A stretch of 64,000 nt of DNA from DASZQY01 sp035548515 (GTDB lineage Bacteria; Pseudomonadota; Alphaproteobacteria; Rhizobiales; Kaistiaceae): contig DASZSW010000032.1 of the NCBI GenBank assembly GCA_035548515.1, forward strand, positions 115,177-179,176, in the 5' to 3' direction. The position numbers and the translations under genes are program-made. This document shows positions 35,335 through 44,692 of the stretch, piece by piece. The first letter of the stretch is position 1. Every line of letters begins with the position of its first letter. The notes beneath the pieces are model-generated. The model saw only the letters and a program-made list of their open reading frames with translations. It searched no databases and was not told the DNA's origin.

Positions 35335-37023
35335 GTGGACGTGAAGCAGGCCGACGAGCTGACGGTCCTGATCATTGGCGGCTACGGCACGTTTGGCGGA
35401 CGGCTTTGCGACCTGCTGGCCGACGGGCCGCGGCTGCGCCTGATCGTGGCTGGGCGATCGCTGGAGAAGGCGACCGCGTTTTGCACCCGGCCATCTCGCG
35501 CTCGTCTGGTGCCCGCCGCGATTGACCGCGCCGCGAACCTTGCGGCGGCGATCGCGGCGCACGCTCCGGACATCGTGGTCGATGCGAGCGGGCCATGGCA
35601 GGTGTATACCGGCGATCCCTATGTCGCAGTCCGCGCAGCGCTGGCGGCGGGCGCCGATTACCTCGATCTCGCCGATGGCTCCGCGTTCGTCGCCGGCATC
35701 GGCGCCTTCGATGCCGAGGCGCGGGCAGCGGGGCGCTTCGTGCTCAGCGGCGTTTCGAGCTTCCCGGTGCTTACTGCGGCGGTGACAGAGGCCATCGCGT
35801 CCGATCTCACGCGCATCGACATCGTGCGTGCTGGCATCGCCCCGTCACCGTTCGCGGGCGTCGGTCTCAACGTCATCCGCGCCATTGCGTCGTACGCCGG
35901 TAAACCGGTGCGTCGGTTGCGTGAGGGCCGGTGGACGGCTGGCGTCGGCCTGGTCGACAGCATCCGCCGCACGATTACCGTGCCCGGCCGTATTCCCCTG
36001 CCGCGCTTGCGGTTTGCGCTGGTCGACGTGCCCGATCTTGTGGCGCTGCCGCTTGCGTTCCCGACGCTGCGGGAGGTTTTCACGGGCGCAGGTCCGGCGC
36101 CGCGGCCGCTTCACGCATTGCTCCGAGCACTCGCCTGGCTGGTCCATGTCCGCATCCTGCCTTCGTTGCTGTGGCTGGCGCCGCTCATGAACTGGGTCAC
36201 CAATCACGTGCGTTGGGGCGAACATCGCGGTGGCATGTTCGTGGAAGTCGAGGGCGCCGACGCTGCCGGAACTCCCGTCGTGCGACGCTGGCACATGCTG
36301 GCGGAAGGCGACAGCGGGCCGCTCATCCCCTCGATGGCGATCGAGATTCTGGTCCGCGCCTGCCTGGAAGGCCGGCGACCTGAACCGGGCGCACGCTCTG
36401 CCGTCGGCAGCGTCTCGCTTGGAGAATACGAAGCGCGGTTCCGTGCTCGCGGCATCGTTTCGGCGATTGTTGCGCCGGCCGATAGCGCTGCGCCGATCTA
36501 TCGTCAGCTTCTCGGTCCGGCATACGAGCGGCTCGCCGAGCCGATCCGCGACTTGCATGAGGTGACCGCCAGCCGCACGTTTCGCGGTGAGGCGACTGTC
36601 ACGCGAGGCAGAGGGGTTCTGTCCCAGTTCGTTGCGAGGATCATTGGCTTCCCGCCGGCCGGCGAGCGCGTGCCCGTTACGGTGACGTTGACGCGTCAGG
36701 ACGACCGTGAGCTTTGGGAGCGCGATTTTGCCGGCCACCGTTTCTCCAGCGTCCAGCGGCTTGGATACGGCGAGGACGAGGGCCTGCTGGTTGAACGGTT
36801 TGGTCCGATGGCGTTTGCCATGGCTGTGGTCGTGCAAGATGGGCGGCTCCGTCTCGTGCAACGGCGCGGGACCGCGTTTGGCATTCCGATGCCGCGGTGG
36901 ATGCTGCCCAAGGGCGAGGCCTTCGAGCATGACGCGGATGGCCGCTTCAATTTCCACGTCGATGTCGTCCTGCCGATCGTCGGGCCGGTCGTGGGGTACC
37001 GGGGTTGGCTGCAACCCGCCTAG
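35335..37023 (+). CDS. Saccharopine-dehydrogenase-like oxidoreductase with C-terminal DUF4166 domain
   Basis: 562 residues from a GTG at 35335; a second in-frame GTG at 35341 suits the GGGAG at 35326-35330 better. The N-terminal part (about 5-130) has the NAD(P)-binding VLIIGGYGTFGGRLCDLL and VDASGPWQVYTGDPYVAVRAALAAGADYLDL text of saccharopine-dehydrogenase-like proteins. A middle helical and hydrophobic region (about 225-290) may touch membranes. The C-terminal 170 residues (LLGPAYERLAEPIRDLHEV to GYRGWLQP) match the DUF4166 pattern, where the partner domain is of unknown function. It sits on the opposite strand within the purine block. Confidence 0.8.
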   Translation: MDVKQADELTVLIIGGYGTFGGRLCDLLADGPRLRLIVAGRSLEKATAFCTRPSRARLVPAAIDRAANLAAAIAAHAPDIVVDASGPWQVYTGDPYVAVRAALAAGADYLDLADGSAFVAGIGAFDAEARAAGRFVLSGVSSFPVLTAAVTEAIASDLTRIDIVRAGIAPSPFAGVGLNVIRAIASYAGKPVRRLREGRWTAGVGLVDSIRRTITVPGRIPLPRLRFALVDVPDLVALPLAFPTLREVFTGAGPAPRPLHALLRALAWLVHVRILPSLLWLAPLMNWVTNHVRWGEHRGGMFVEVEGADAAGTPVVRRWHMLAEGDSGPLIPSMAIEILVRACLEGRRPEPGARSAVGSVSLGEYEARFRARGIVSAIVAPADSAAPIYRQLLGPAYERLAEPIRDLHEVTASRTFRGEATVTRGRGVLSQFVARIIGFPPAGERVPVTVTLTRQDDRELWERDFAGHRFSSVQRLGYGEDEGLLVERFGPMAFAMAVVVQDGRLRLVQRRGTAFGIPMPRWMLPKGEAFEHDADGRFNFHVDVVLPIVGPVVGYRGWLQPA

Positions 37024-37379
37024 ACGCAGTCGCCATTGCCTTTCAGCCATCGGGTCAGGTCCGCGATAATGCGGGGCGCGAGGGCTCCGGCGAGCAGCGG
37101 GCCGTAGGCGTCTGCCGATTTCGAGCCCGTCGGTTCGACGACGAGCAGAGGGCGTCCGTGCGGCTCTTTCCGCGATACTAGGAGGATGCGGGGCGCGCCT
37201 GCGTTGACCTCAGGGGTGTAGGCGTAAGGCGCGAAACCTCTATCGCCGCTGAACCAGCACTTCTTCATCGTGTCCGCGAGATGGCCGGCCAGCGCATGTG
37301 CCGCGTCGCTCGTGCTGGCTGCCATGGTGGGACCGGCGCAGAGGATGAACGCTGCCGTGGCGAGCGGGAGCAGCTTCAC
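37020..37379 (-). CDS. Small secreted protein in the purine cluster
   Basis: 119 residues. Residues 1-20 (KLLPLATAAFILCAGPTMA) are a signal peptide. The mature part has KKCWFSGDRGFAPYAYTPEVN, ending WLKGNGDCV; two Cys may pair. I do not recognise a characterised family. The start overlaps the purQ stop (ATGA), suggesting it is co-expressed with purine synthesis genes, although a periplasmic protein has no obvious role there. Its stop overlaps that of the plus-strand DUF4166 gene. Confidence 0.7.
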   Translation of the reverse strand: MKLLPLATAAFILCAGPTMAASTSDAAHALAGHLADTMKKCWFSGDRGFAPYAYTPEVNAGAPRILLVSRKEPHGRPLLVVEPTGSKSADAYGPLLAGALAPRIIADLTRWLKGNGDCV

Positions 37380-38035
37380 GCTGCGAGCGCCGCGAACAGT
37401 TGCCGTCCGTCGATGCCGCCCTGGAGCGGCTCGATCAGATTCTCCGGATGCGGCATGAGGCCCAGCACGTTGCGCTTGTCGTTGACGATGCCGGCGATGT
37501 CGTCCTGCGAGCCGTTGGGGTTGGTGCCATCCGCATACCGAAAGGCCACGCGATCCTCGCCCCTCAGTCGCGCCAGCGTCTCGTCATCGCAGCGATAGTT
37601 GCCGTCGCCGTGCGCGACCGGGGTGCGGATCACCTGGCCCTTGGAGTAGCGGCGCGTGAACGCGGTCGCCGTCGTCTCGACGCGCAGCCGTACTTCGCGG
37701 CACACGAACTTCAGGCTGGCGTTCCGCATCAATATGCCTGGCAGCAAACCCGCTTCGCACAGAATCTGGAAGCCGTTGCAAACGCCGAGCACCCGTGTGC
37801 CCTTGGCCGCCGCGTCGGCGACCGCCCGCATGACGGGCGAGCGCGCAGCGATCGCGCCGGAGCGAAGGTAGTCGCCGTAGGAGAATCCGCCCGGCAGCAC
37901 GATCAGGTCCAGAGGTGGAAGCGCGGTCTCGGTGTGCCAGACCGCGGCGGGCTTCACGCCAGTTACGGCCTCCAGCGCGAGCAGCATGTCGTGATCGCGA
38001 TTGGAGCCCGGGAAGACGACGACGGCGGATTTCAT
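37376..38035 (-). CDS. purQ: Phosphoribosylformylglycinamidine synthase subunit PurQ (glutaminase)
   Basis: 219 residues. Class I glutamine amidotransferase: LIVLPGGFSYGDYLRSGAIAA, the nucleophile Cys in GTRVLGVCNGFQILCEAGLLPG, and the His/Glu pair in GLMPHPENLIEP. It releases ammonia from glutamine for PurL. It follows purS by 8 bases and is coupled to the next gene by a 4-base overlap. Confidence 0.96.
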   Translation of the reverse strand: MKSAVVVFPGSNRDHDMLLALEAVTGVKPAAVWHTETALPPLDLIVLPGGFSYGDYLRSGAIAARSPVMRAVADAAAKGTRVLGVCNGFQILCEAGLLPGILMRNASLKFVCREVRLRVETTATAFTRRYSKGQVIRTPVAHGDGNYRCDDETLARLRGEDRVAFRYADGTNPNGSQDDIAGIVNDKRNVLGLMPHPENLIEPLQGGIDGRQLFAALAA

Positions 38036-38043
38036 GCGCGACC

Positions 38044-38283
38044 TCAGAGCAGCGCGATTTCGTATTTCTCGATCACGGTGTTCGCCAGCAGTTTGTCGGC
38101 CATCGCCTTCAGCGCCGCTTCGGCTCTGCCTTTGTCCGTCTCGCCCGTCTCGATGTCGAACACCTTGCCCTGGCGGACGCTCGCCACGCCGGCGAAGCCC
38201 AGTGAGGCGAGGGCGCCTTCGATGGCCTTGCCCTGCGGGTCGAGGACGCCCTGTTTCAGCGTGACGGTAACCCGCGCCTTCAT
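38044..38283 (-). CDS. purS: Phosphoribosylformylglycinamidine synthase subunit PurS
   Basis: 79 residues: KARVTVTLKQGVLDPQGKAIEGALASLGFAGV is the family opening. PurS bridges PurQ and PurL in the three-subunit enzyme. A GAGGGGAG precedes the ATG. It lies 61 bases after purC, with a hairpin in the gap. Confidence 0.95.
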   Translation of the reverse strand: MKARVTVTLKQGVLDPQGKAIEGALASLGFAGVASVRQGKVFDIETGETDKGRAEAALKAMADKLLANTVIEKYEIALL

Positions 38284-38303
38284 GCTCTCCCCTCGAAACT
38301 GAA

Positions 38304-38326
38304 ACGGCCGCCTCGCGGGCGGCCGT
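38304..38326 (-). terminator. Hairpin between purC and purS
   Basis: ACGGCCGCC and GGCGGCCGT form a 9-bp perfect stem with a 5-base loop. On the minus strand it is followed by TTTCAGTTTC, only a weak T-run. It may partly terminate after purC, reduce downstream expression, or protect the transcript 3' end. Confidence 0.5.
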
Positions 38327-38344
38327 CAGATAGCCGATTCGAAC

Positions 38345-39139
38345 CTACTGGACGAGCACCGGGCCGGTGCCCTTTGGCCGTTCCTGCTCGATCAGGATGC
38401 CGAGCCGGCGTGCCACTTCCTGGTAGGCTTCGACCAGGCCGCCCATGTCGCGGCGGAAGCGGTCTTTGTCGAGCTTGTCCTTGGTCTGGATATCCCAAAG
38501 GCGGCACGAGTCCGGCGAGATTTCGTCGGCGACGACAATGCGCATCATGTCGCCTTCCCAGAGGCGCCCGCATTCCATCTTGAAATCGACGAGCTGGATG
38601 CCGGCGCCGAGGAAGAGGCCGGAGAGGAAGTCGTTGACGCGGATGGCGAGCGCCATGACGTCGTCAATTTCCTGCGGGCTCGCCCAGCCGAACGCCGTGA
38701 TGTGCTCCTCGGAGACCATCGGGTCCTCGAGCTCGTCGTTCTTGTAATAAAACTCGATGATCGAGCGCGGCAGCACGGTGCCTTCCTCAAGGCCGAGGCG
38801 CTTCGACAGCGATCCGGCGGCGACATTGCGCACCACCACCTCGAGCGGGATGATCTCGACTTCGCGGATCAACTGCTCGCGCATGTTCAGCCGGCGGATG
38901 AAATGCGTCGGGATGCCCATCTTGTTCAGATGGTTGAAGATGTGCTCGCTGATGCGGTTGTTGAGCACGCCCTTGCCGTCGACAATCTCGTGCTTCTTCT
39001 TGTTGAAGGCGGTCGCGTCGTCCTTGAAAAATTGCACGAGCGTGCCGGGCTCGGGACCCTCGAACAGGATCTTGCCCTTGCCCTCATAGATGCGCCGACG
39101 ATTCTTCATGGGCACATACCGCGGTTTGAGGAAATCCAT
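38345..39139 (-). CDS. purC: SAICAR synthetase
   Basis: 264 residues from 39139; an in-frame Met at 39109 (MKNRRRIYEGKGKILFEG) gives the usual family start and is about equally likely. ATP-grasp-like PurC joins CAIR with aspartate. Recognisable blocks: YEGKGKILFEGPEPGTLVQFFKDDATAF in outline, IPLEVVVRNVAAGSLSKRLG, LVDFKMECGR (metal/aspartate site) and VADEISPDSCRLWD. It heads the minus-strand purine run purC-purS-purQ. Confidence 0.95.
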   Translation of the reverse strand: MDFLKPRYVPMKNRRRIYEGKGKILFEGPEPGTLVQFFKDDATAFNKKKHEIVDGKGVLNNRISEHIFNHLNKMGIPTHFIRRLNMREQLIREVEIIPLEVVVRNVAAGSLSKRLGLEEGTVLPRSIIEFYYKNDELEDPMVSEEHITAFGWASPQEIDDVMALAIRVNDFLSGLFLGAGIQLVDFKMECGRLWEGDMMRIVVADEISPDSCRLWDIQTKDKLDKDRFRRDMGGLVEAYQEVARRLGILIEQERPKGTGPVLVQ

Positions 39140-39386
39140 TCGGTCGGGGTTCCGGTGTCGATACGAAGTCGTGACATGGCCATCCGCCGACTCACATGAC
39201 GGCTGACCCTGCCGCCATGTCGCGGACCCTATTCGATCGATCCGATCAGCACAATGCGGCGAGAGGGCTGCAAATGCCTAAGGAACGGGCGGAAAATGGC
39301 TGCTGGCGAAGCGTTGATTTAGGCTGTTGCAGGCGATATGCAAGGCCACCTTTTCCGTCGTGCCAGACCGGCTAGGAGCCGCTTTC

Positions 39387-39710
39387 ATGACCACGTTCGA
39401 CAAGCGCAAGGACGCCTTCGAGAACAAGTTCGCGCACGACGCCGAGCTGCAGTTCAAGGCCGAGGCGCGGCGGAACAAGCTGCTAGGACTGTGGGCAGCA
39501 GCGCTGCTCGGCAAGACCGGCTCGGCGGCTGACGCTTACGCCAAAGAAGTCATCGCGGCGGATTTCGAGAAGGCCGGCGACAGCGATGTCTTCGGCAAGA
39601 TCCGGCGTGACTTTGACGCTGCCGGCGTCGAGCAGTCCGATCATCAGATCCGCCGCACGATGGACGATCTGATGCAAACCGCGATCGGCCAGATTCAAAG
39701 CGAAAGCTGA
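39387..39710 (+). CDS. F1-ATPase inhibitor, zeta subunit (DUF1476)
   Basis: 107 residues from the ATG at 39387 (AGGAG 8 bases upstream). TTFDKRKDAFENKFAHDAEL and KLLGLWAAALLGKTGSAADAYAKEVIAADFEKAGD are the hallmark of the alphaproteobacterial zeta subunit, which blocks ATP hydrolysis by F1 when the N-terminal segment inserts at the catalytic interface. It is all-helical. The aldolase gene follows after 3 bases. Confidence 0.92.
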   Translation: MTTFDKRKDAFENKFAHDAELQFKAEARRNKLLGLWAAALLGKTGSAADAYAKEVIAADFEKAGDSDVFGKIRRDFDAAGVEQSDHQIRRTMDDLMQTAIGQIQSES

Positions 39711-39713
39711 TCC

Positions 39714-40484
39714 ATGCTCGTTACGCCGGTGCTGGCCAAGCGGCTCCGCGCCGGCGAGACGATCGTTGCGGGCTGGTGTGGCATGCCCGAGCCGCTGGTG
39801 GCGGAGTCGGTGGCGCGCGCCGGCTTTGAGGCGGTGGTGCTGGAGGTCCAGCACGGACTGCACGACATCGGCTCGGTGATGCGTGGCATTGCGGCGGTGA
39901 ATTTCGGTGGCGCTCCGGCGATCGTGCGGGTGCCGGTTGGCGACAATGCCACCGCCAGCCGCGTGCTCGACATGGGTGCGGAAGGCGTCATCGCGCCGAT
40001 GATCAACACGGCCGCCGAGGCCAGGGCCCTCGCGGCCGCGACCAAATACCCGCCGCTCGGCGAGCGCAGCTGGGGCCCCAACCGGGTGCTTGCCATGCGC
40101 GGCACGGAACCCCAGCAGCATCTCACGACCGACAACGCCGTTTCGGTGACTTTCGGCATGATCGAGACACGGCGAGCGTTGGACGCGCTGGAGGAGATCG
40201 CCTCGGTTGACGGCATCGATGGGCTGTTTGTCGGGCCCTCCGACCTTTCCGTCACCCTGTCGGACGGCGCCCGGATCGCCCCGCTCGATCCCAACCTCGA
40301 CCCGCACCTCCGCAGGATTGCGGATGCGGCGCTGAAACGGGGCAAGTTTCCGGGCATCTACGCGGCGACGCCCGACCGTGCACGGCACTTCCGCGACCTC
40401 GGTTTCCGCTTCATCGCCATGGGGGCGGACCACGCCTACCTTGCGAATGGTGCCAAGGCGATGCTTTCCGCGTACCGGGCGTAG
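39714..40484 (+). CDS. HpcH/HpaI-family class II aldolase
   Basis: 256 residues. The TIM-barrel pattern is plain: VAGWCGMPEPLVAESVARAGFEAVVLEVQHGLHD at the substrate end (metal-binding Glu and nearby His), GAEGVIAPMINTAAEARALAAATKYPPLGERSWGP, MIETRRALDALEEIASVDGIDGLFVGPSDLS (second metal site Glu and Asp). Family members cleave 2-keto-3-deoxy sugars or 4-hydroxy-2-oxo acids to pyruvate and an aldehyde. The substrate cannot be read from the sequence. It begins 3 bases after the zeta-subunit stop and likely shares its transcript. Confidence 0.88.
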   Translation: MLVTPVLAKRLRAGETIVAGWCGMPEPLVAESVARAGFEAVVLEVQHGLHDIGSVMRGIAAVNFGGAPAIVRVPVGDNATASRVLDMGAEGVIAPMINTAAEARALAAATKYPPLGERSWGPNRVLAMRGTEPQQHLTTDNAVSVTFGMIETRRALDALEEIASVDGIDGLFVGPSDLSVTLSDGARIAPLDPNLDPHLRRIADAALKRGKFPGIYAATPDRARHFRDLGFRFIAMGADHAYLANGAKAMLSAYRA

Positions 40485-40598
40485 TTGCCATTAGGCAACA
40501 GAGACGATTCGACTGATTCTAGACAGGCAATTAGCGCTTTCCCGGGCCCCCGCGCGTGTGGTCTCCTGTGTGTCAACGTGAATCGGGGCGCAATTCAC

Positions 40599-41336
40599 AT
40601 GATTGGTTATGGGGCGATTCTTGGGGTGAGCCGTCTGGCTCTGGTGGGCGCGACCGTATTTGCGACTGCTCCGGCGTTTGCGGGGGACACGGAGAACAAG
40701 TTCGACATCGCCTTTGGGGTGGCGGCTGTCAGCGACTACATCTCCCGCGGCATCACGCAAACGGAACATGGCGCGGCAATCCAGGGCTACGTCGAGCCGA
40801 GCGCCGGCGCGCTGTATGCCGGCGTGTGGGCGTCGAACGTCAAGTTCGACCCGGACACTGACACCGAGGTGGATTTCTACGCCGGTGTTCGTCCGGAGGT
40901 CGGGCCGGTCACATTCGACCTCGGCTACAACTACGCCACCTACGTGCAGATGCCCGCCAATAACGGTGGCGAGTTCTACGCCAAGGCTGATGTCACGGCG
41001 AACGACAACGTCACCATCGGCGGGCAGTTCTACGTCAACCCGGTCACATCGGCGACTTACGCGGAAGCGAACGCGGACATTACTCTGCCGCACAATTTCG
41101 GTGTGTCGGGCGCGCTGGGCATCGTGAACAACGACACGGCCCCGTACACGACCTGGAACGCCGGCGTTTATTTTAATCCGGTGGAGTGGGCGAAGATCGA
41201 CGTGCGCTACTCCGCGACCAACCTCTCCACCGCCGACTGCGGCGCGAATTACGGCGCCAACGGCAACGAGTGTGACTCGCGCGTGGTGGTCGGCCTGTCG
41301 ATCGATACGTCGCTGTCCGCGCTGAAGGCGAAGTAG
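40599..41336 (+). CDS. TorF-family putative porin
   Basis: 245 residues from the ATG at 40599. A signal peptide (about 1-28, ending TAPAFA) precedes an 8-10 strand outer-membrane barrel pattern: FDIAFGVAAVSDYISRGITQTEHGAAIQGYVEPS, YAGVWASNVKFDPDTDTEVDFYAGVRP, VTFDLGYNYATYVQMP. The opening SDYISRGITQT text is the signature of the TorF/TIGR02001 family. Residues near the end (DCGANYGANGNECDS) hold a possible disulfide in a loop. The role is a passive outer-membrane channel by inference. Confidence 0.85.
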   Translation: MIGYGAILGVSRLALVGATVFATAPAFAGDTENKFDIAFGVAAVSDYISRGITQTEHGAAIQGYVEPSAGALYAGVWASNVKFDPDTDTEVDFYAGVRPEVGPVTFDLGYNYATYVQMPANNGGEFYAKADVTANDNVTIGGQFYVNPVTSATYAEANADITLPHNFGVSGALGIVNNDTAPYTTWNAGVYFNPVEWAKIDVRYSATNLSTADCGANYGANGNECDSRVVVGLSIDTSLSALKAK

Positions 41337-41338
41337 AT

Positions 41339-41869
41339 CTAGGCTTTCAGCGCGCGCTCGACGGCCCCGACAAGGATCGGATCGAGCGGCACCAGGTCCG
41401 GATCGAAGCGGCCAACGACGTCGCCGTTGCGGCTGACCAGAAACTTCTCGAAGTTCCAGCGCACGTCCTTTTGCGTCTGCTTGGCCACTGCGCCCGGCTT
41501 GGGCGTGGCGTTCAGCGTGCGTTTCGGCTGCGCGTCAGTCAGCACCTTGTAGAGCGGCGCCTGATCGTCGCCGCGCACGCTAAGCTTGCTGAACATCGGA
41601 AAATCGACGCCGTAGACCGAGCGGCAGAAGTCCGCGATCTGCTCGTCGGTGCCGGGCTCCTGGCCGTCGAAGTTGTTCGCCGGGAAGCCCAGCACGACGA
41701 GACCCTTGTCCTTGTATGTGGCGTAAAGCTTCTCGAGCCCGTCGTATTGCGGCGTCAGCCCGCATTTGGAGGCGACGTTGACGATGAGCATCACCTTGCC
41801 TTCGTAGTCGGCCAGCGAGGCCGGCGTCCCGTCGATGCGCGGCGCCTTGATTTCGTAGATCGGCTTCAT
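41339..41869 (-). CDS. Glutathione peroxidase
   Basis: 176 residues from the ATG at 41869. The catalytic tetrad positions are visible: Cys in VNVASKCGLTPQYDGL, Gln in GFPANNFDGQEPG, and Trp/Asn in DVRWNFEKFLVSRNGDVVGRF. It uses Cys rather than selenocysteine, and many bacterial forms take electrons from thioredoxin instead of glutathione. FPANNF replaces the commoner FPCNQF, so the second Cys of typical 2-Cys forms is absent at that spot. It starts 2 bases after purB, which it follows in an operon. Confidence 0.9.
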   Translation of the reverse strand: MKPIYEIKAPRIDGTPASLADYEGKVMLIVNVASKCGLTPQYDGLEKLYATYKDKGLVVLGFPANNFDGQEPGTDEQIADFCRSVYGVDFPMFSKLSVRGDDQAPLYKVLTDAQPKRTLNATPKPGAVAKQTQKDVRWNFEKFLVSRNGDVVGRFDPDLVPLDPILVGAVERALKA

Positions 41870-41871
41870 GG

Positions 41872-43206
<1,335 letters not shown>

Positions 43207-43280
43207 GTCGCCCGGCACTCCCTCAGCAACGCCGCGCGCGGTCTAGCAGACGTGCGCGCCCATCACAATCGGCGGCGACG

Positions 43281-43991
43281 CTATTCCGGGACGTTAGCGG
43301 TGACCGCCAGGAAGCGGCGGTCCCAGCCTTCGAAGCCCAGCGAGCGGATATCGATCAGCACCGCCATCACCGGGGCGTCCGGCGAGAACATCACCTCGGA
43401 GATGCGGTAGCCATACGGGCATTGCCGGCTGTCGGGGATCTGCTTGTCGTCCACCAGCTTTCGTTCGGTACCGTCCGGGGCGATCAGATTGAGCGTCATG
43501 CCCTGGAAGTCGCCAAGGTCCGAGGGGCAGCTCGCCGGCTTCGGGAGGACGCGTTCGCTGAGACGCAGCGTGTAGATGTATTCCGCAGTTGGCGTGTTCA
43601 TCATGTGCCGCAGGAAGCGGACTTCGTACGGATCAGCGTTCACCTGCGTCAGCGGATTGTGCGCGACCACCTCGGGCGGGCGTTGGACGTCGTGCTCATC
43701 AACGATGGCGTCGATCTTCTCCAGTGCCTTGCCGAGCGCGTCGAACTCGGTGTGGTCCTCATCCTCGAGTAGGACGCATGCCGGCGTGCCCTTCACCCAC
43801 GTGTCGGTCGACGTGTCGATGACGTAGGCGTTGGCGTAGGGGAAGCCGGAGCCGTCCTGCACGCCATATTCGGCGAAGGCGAAGTAGCGTCCGTCGGGAG
43901 AGAACCCCAGGACGAGGCGTTCGGCGTAGTCGACTGCGTGGGCGGGGAGGGCGAGGCCAACCAGGGCTGCCATGGCGAGGATCAGGCGCAT
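43281..43991 (-). CDS. Secreted DUF2259 protein
   Basis: 236 residues from the ATG at 43991 (AAGGGAG 5 bases upstream). A signal peptide (1-20, ending LPAHA) is followed by VDYAERLVLGFSPDGRYFAFAEYGVQDGSGFPYAN, the DUF2259 signature, with beta-strand-rich text and Cys in PSDLGD/RQCPYGY blocks. It is a periplasmic protein of unknown function. It starts 2-3 bases after the rpe stop. Confidence 0.8.
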   Translation of the reverse strand: MRLILAMAALVGLALPAHAVDYAERLVLGFSPDGRYFAFAEYGVQDGSGFPYANAYVIDTSTDTWVKGTPACVLLEDEDHTEFDALGKALEKIDAIVDEHDVQRPPEVVAHNPLTQVNADPYEVRFLRHMMNTPTAEYIYTLRLSERVLPKPASCPSDLGDFQGMTLNLIAPDGTERKLVDDKQIPDSRQCPYGYRISEVMFSPDAPVMAVLIDIRSLGFEGWDRRFLAVTANVPE

Positions 43992-43993
43992 GG

Positions 43994-44662
43994 TCACTCC
44001 CTTTCGGCGGCGTCGCGGATCGCGGAAATATTCCGCGCGTATTCGGACGCGTCGCCCCTAAAGACGGACGAACCGGCGACGAGTACCGATGCACCGGCGT
44101 GCGCGACGTCGCGGGCATTGGCCGCGCCAATGCCGCCGTCCACTTCGACCGGCACGTCGCGCGCTCCGAGCATCGCACGCACCTCGGCGATGCGGGGCAG
44201 GGCGGCCGACATGAACGCCTGTCCGCCGAAGCCCGGCTCGACGCTCATCACCAGCACCAGATCGACCAGGGCGATGAAAGGCGCGATCGCGGACACCGGC
44301 GTGCCCGGTTTCAGCGTGATGCCCGCCTTCTTGCCTTTGGCGCGGATGGCGGCCAGCACCGAACCGACATCGCGATCGGCCTCGACGTGCACCGTGATAC
44401 GGTCGGCGCCGGCATCGGCAAATGCGCCGACATACGGCGCGGCGGGTGTGATCATCAGATGCACGTCCAGCGTCTTGCTGGTGTGCGGGCGGATCGCCTT
44501 CACCACGTTCGGGCCCATAGTGATGTTGGGCACGAAGTGGCCGTCCATGATGTCGACGTGGATCCAGTCCGCGCCGGCGGCGTCGATGGCGCGCACCTCC
44601 TCGCCGAGGCGGGCGAAATCAGCCGAGAGAATCGACGGTGCGATGAGCACGGGTCTGTTCAT
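43994..44662 (-). CDS. rpe: Ribulose-phosphate 3-epimerase
   Basis: 222 residues. The TIM-barrel marks are APSILSADFARLGEEVRAIDAAGADWIHVDIMDGHFVPNI in outline (metal-binding His/Asp), VHLMITPAAPYV, and VEVDGGIGAANARDVAHAGASVLVAGSSVF at the phosphate site. It interconverts ribulose and xylulose 5-phosphate in the pentose phosphate and Calvin pathways. It is followed directly by the DUF2259 gene. Confidence 0.96.
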   Translation of the reverse strand: MNRPVLIAPSILSADFARLGEEVRAIDAAGADWIHVDIMDGHFVPNITMGPNVVKAIRPHTSKTLDVHLMITPAAPYVGAFADAGADRITVHVEADRDVGSVLAAIRAKGKKAGITLKPGTPVSAIAPFIALVDLVLVMSVEPGFGGQAFMSAALPRIAEVRAMLGARDVPVEVDGGIGAANARDVAHAGASVLVAGSSVFRGDASEYARNISAIRDAAERE

Positions 44663-44692
44663 GACGCGCGGCCTACCATGCCGCCCCCGGTT

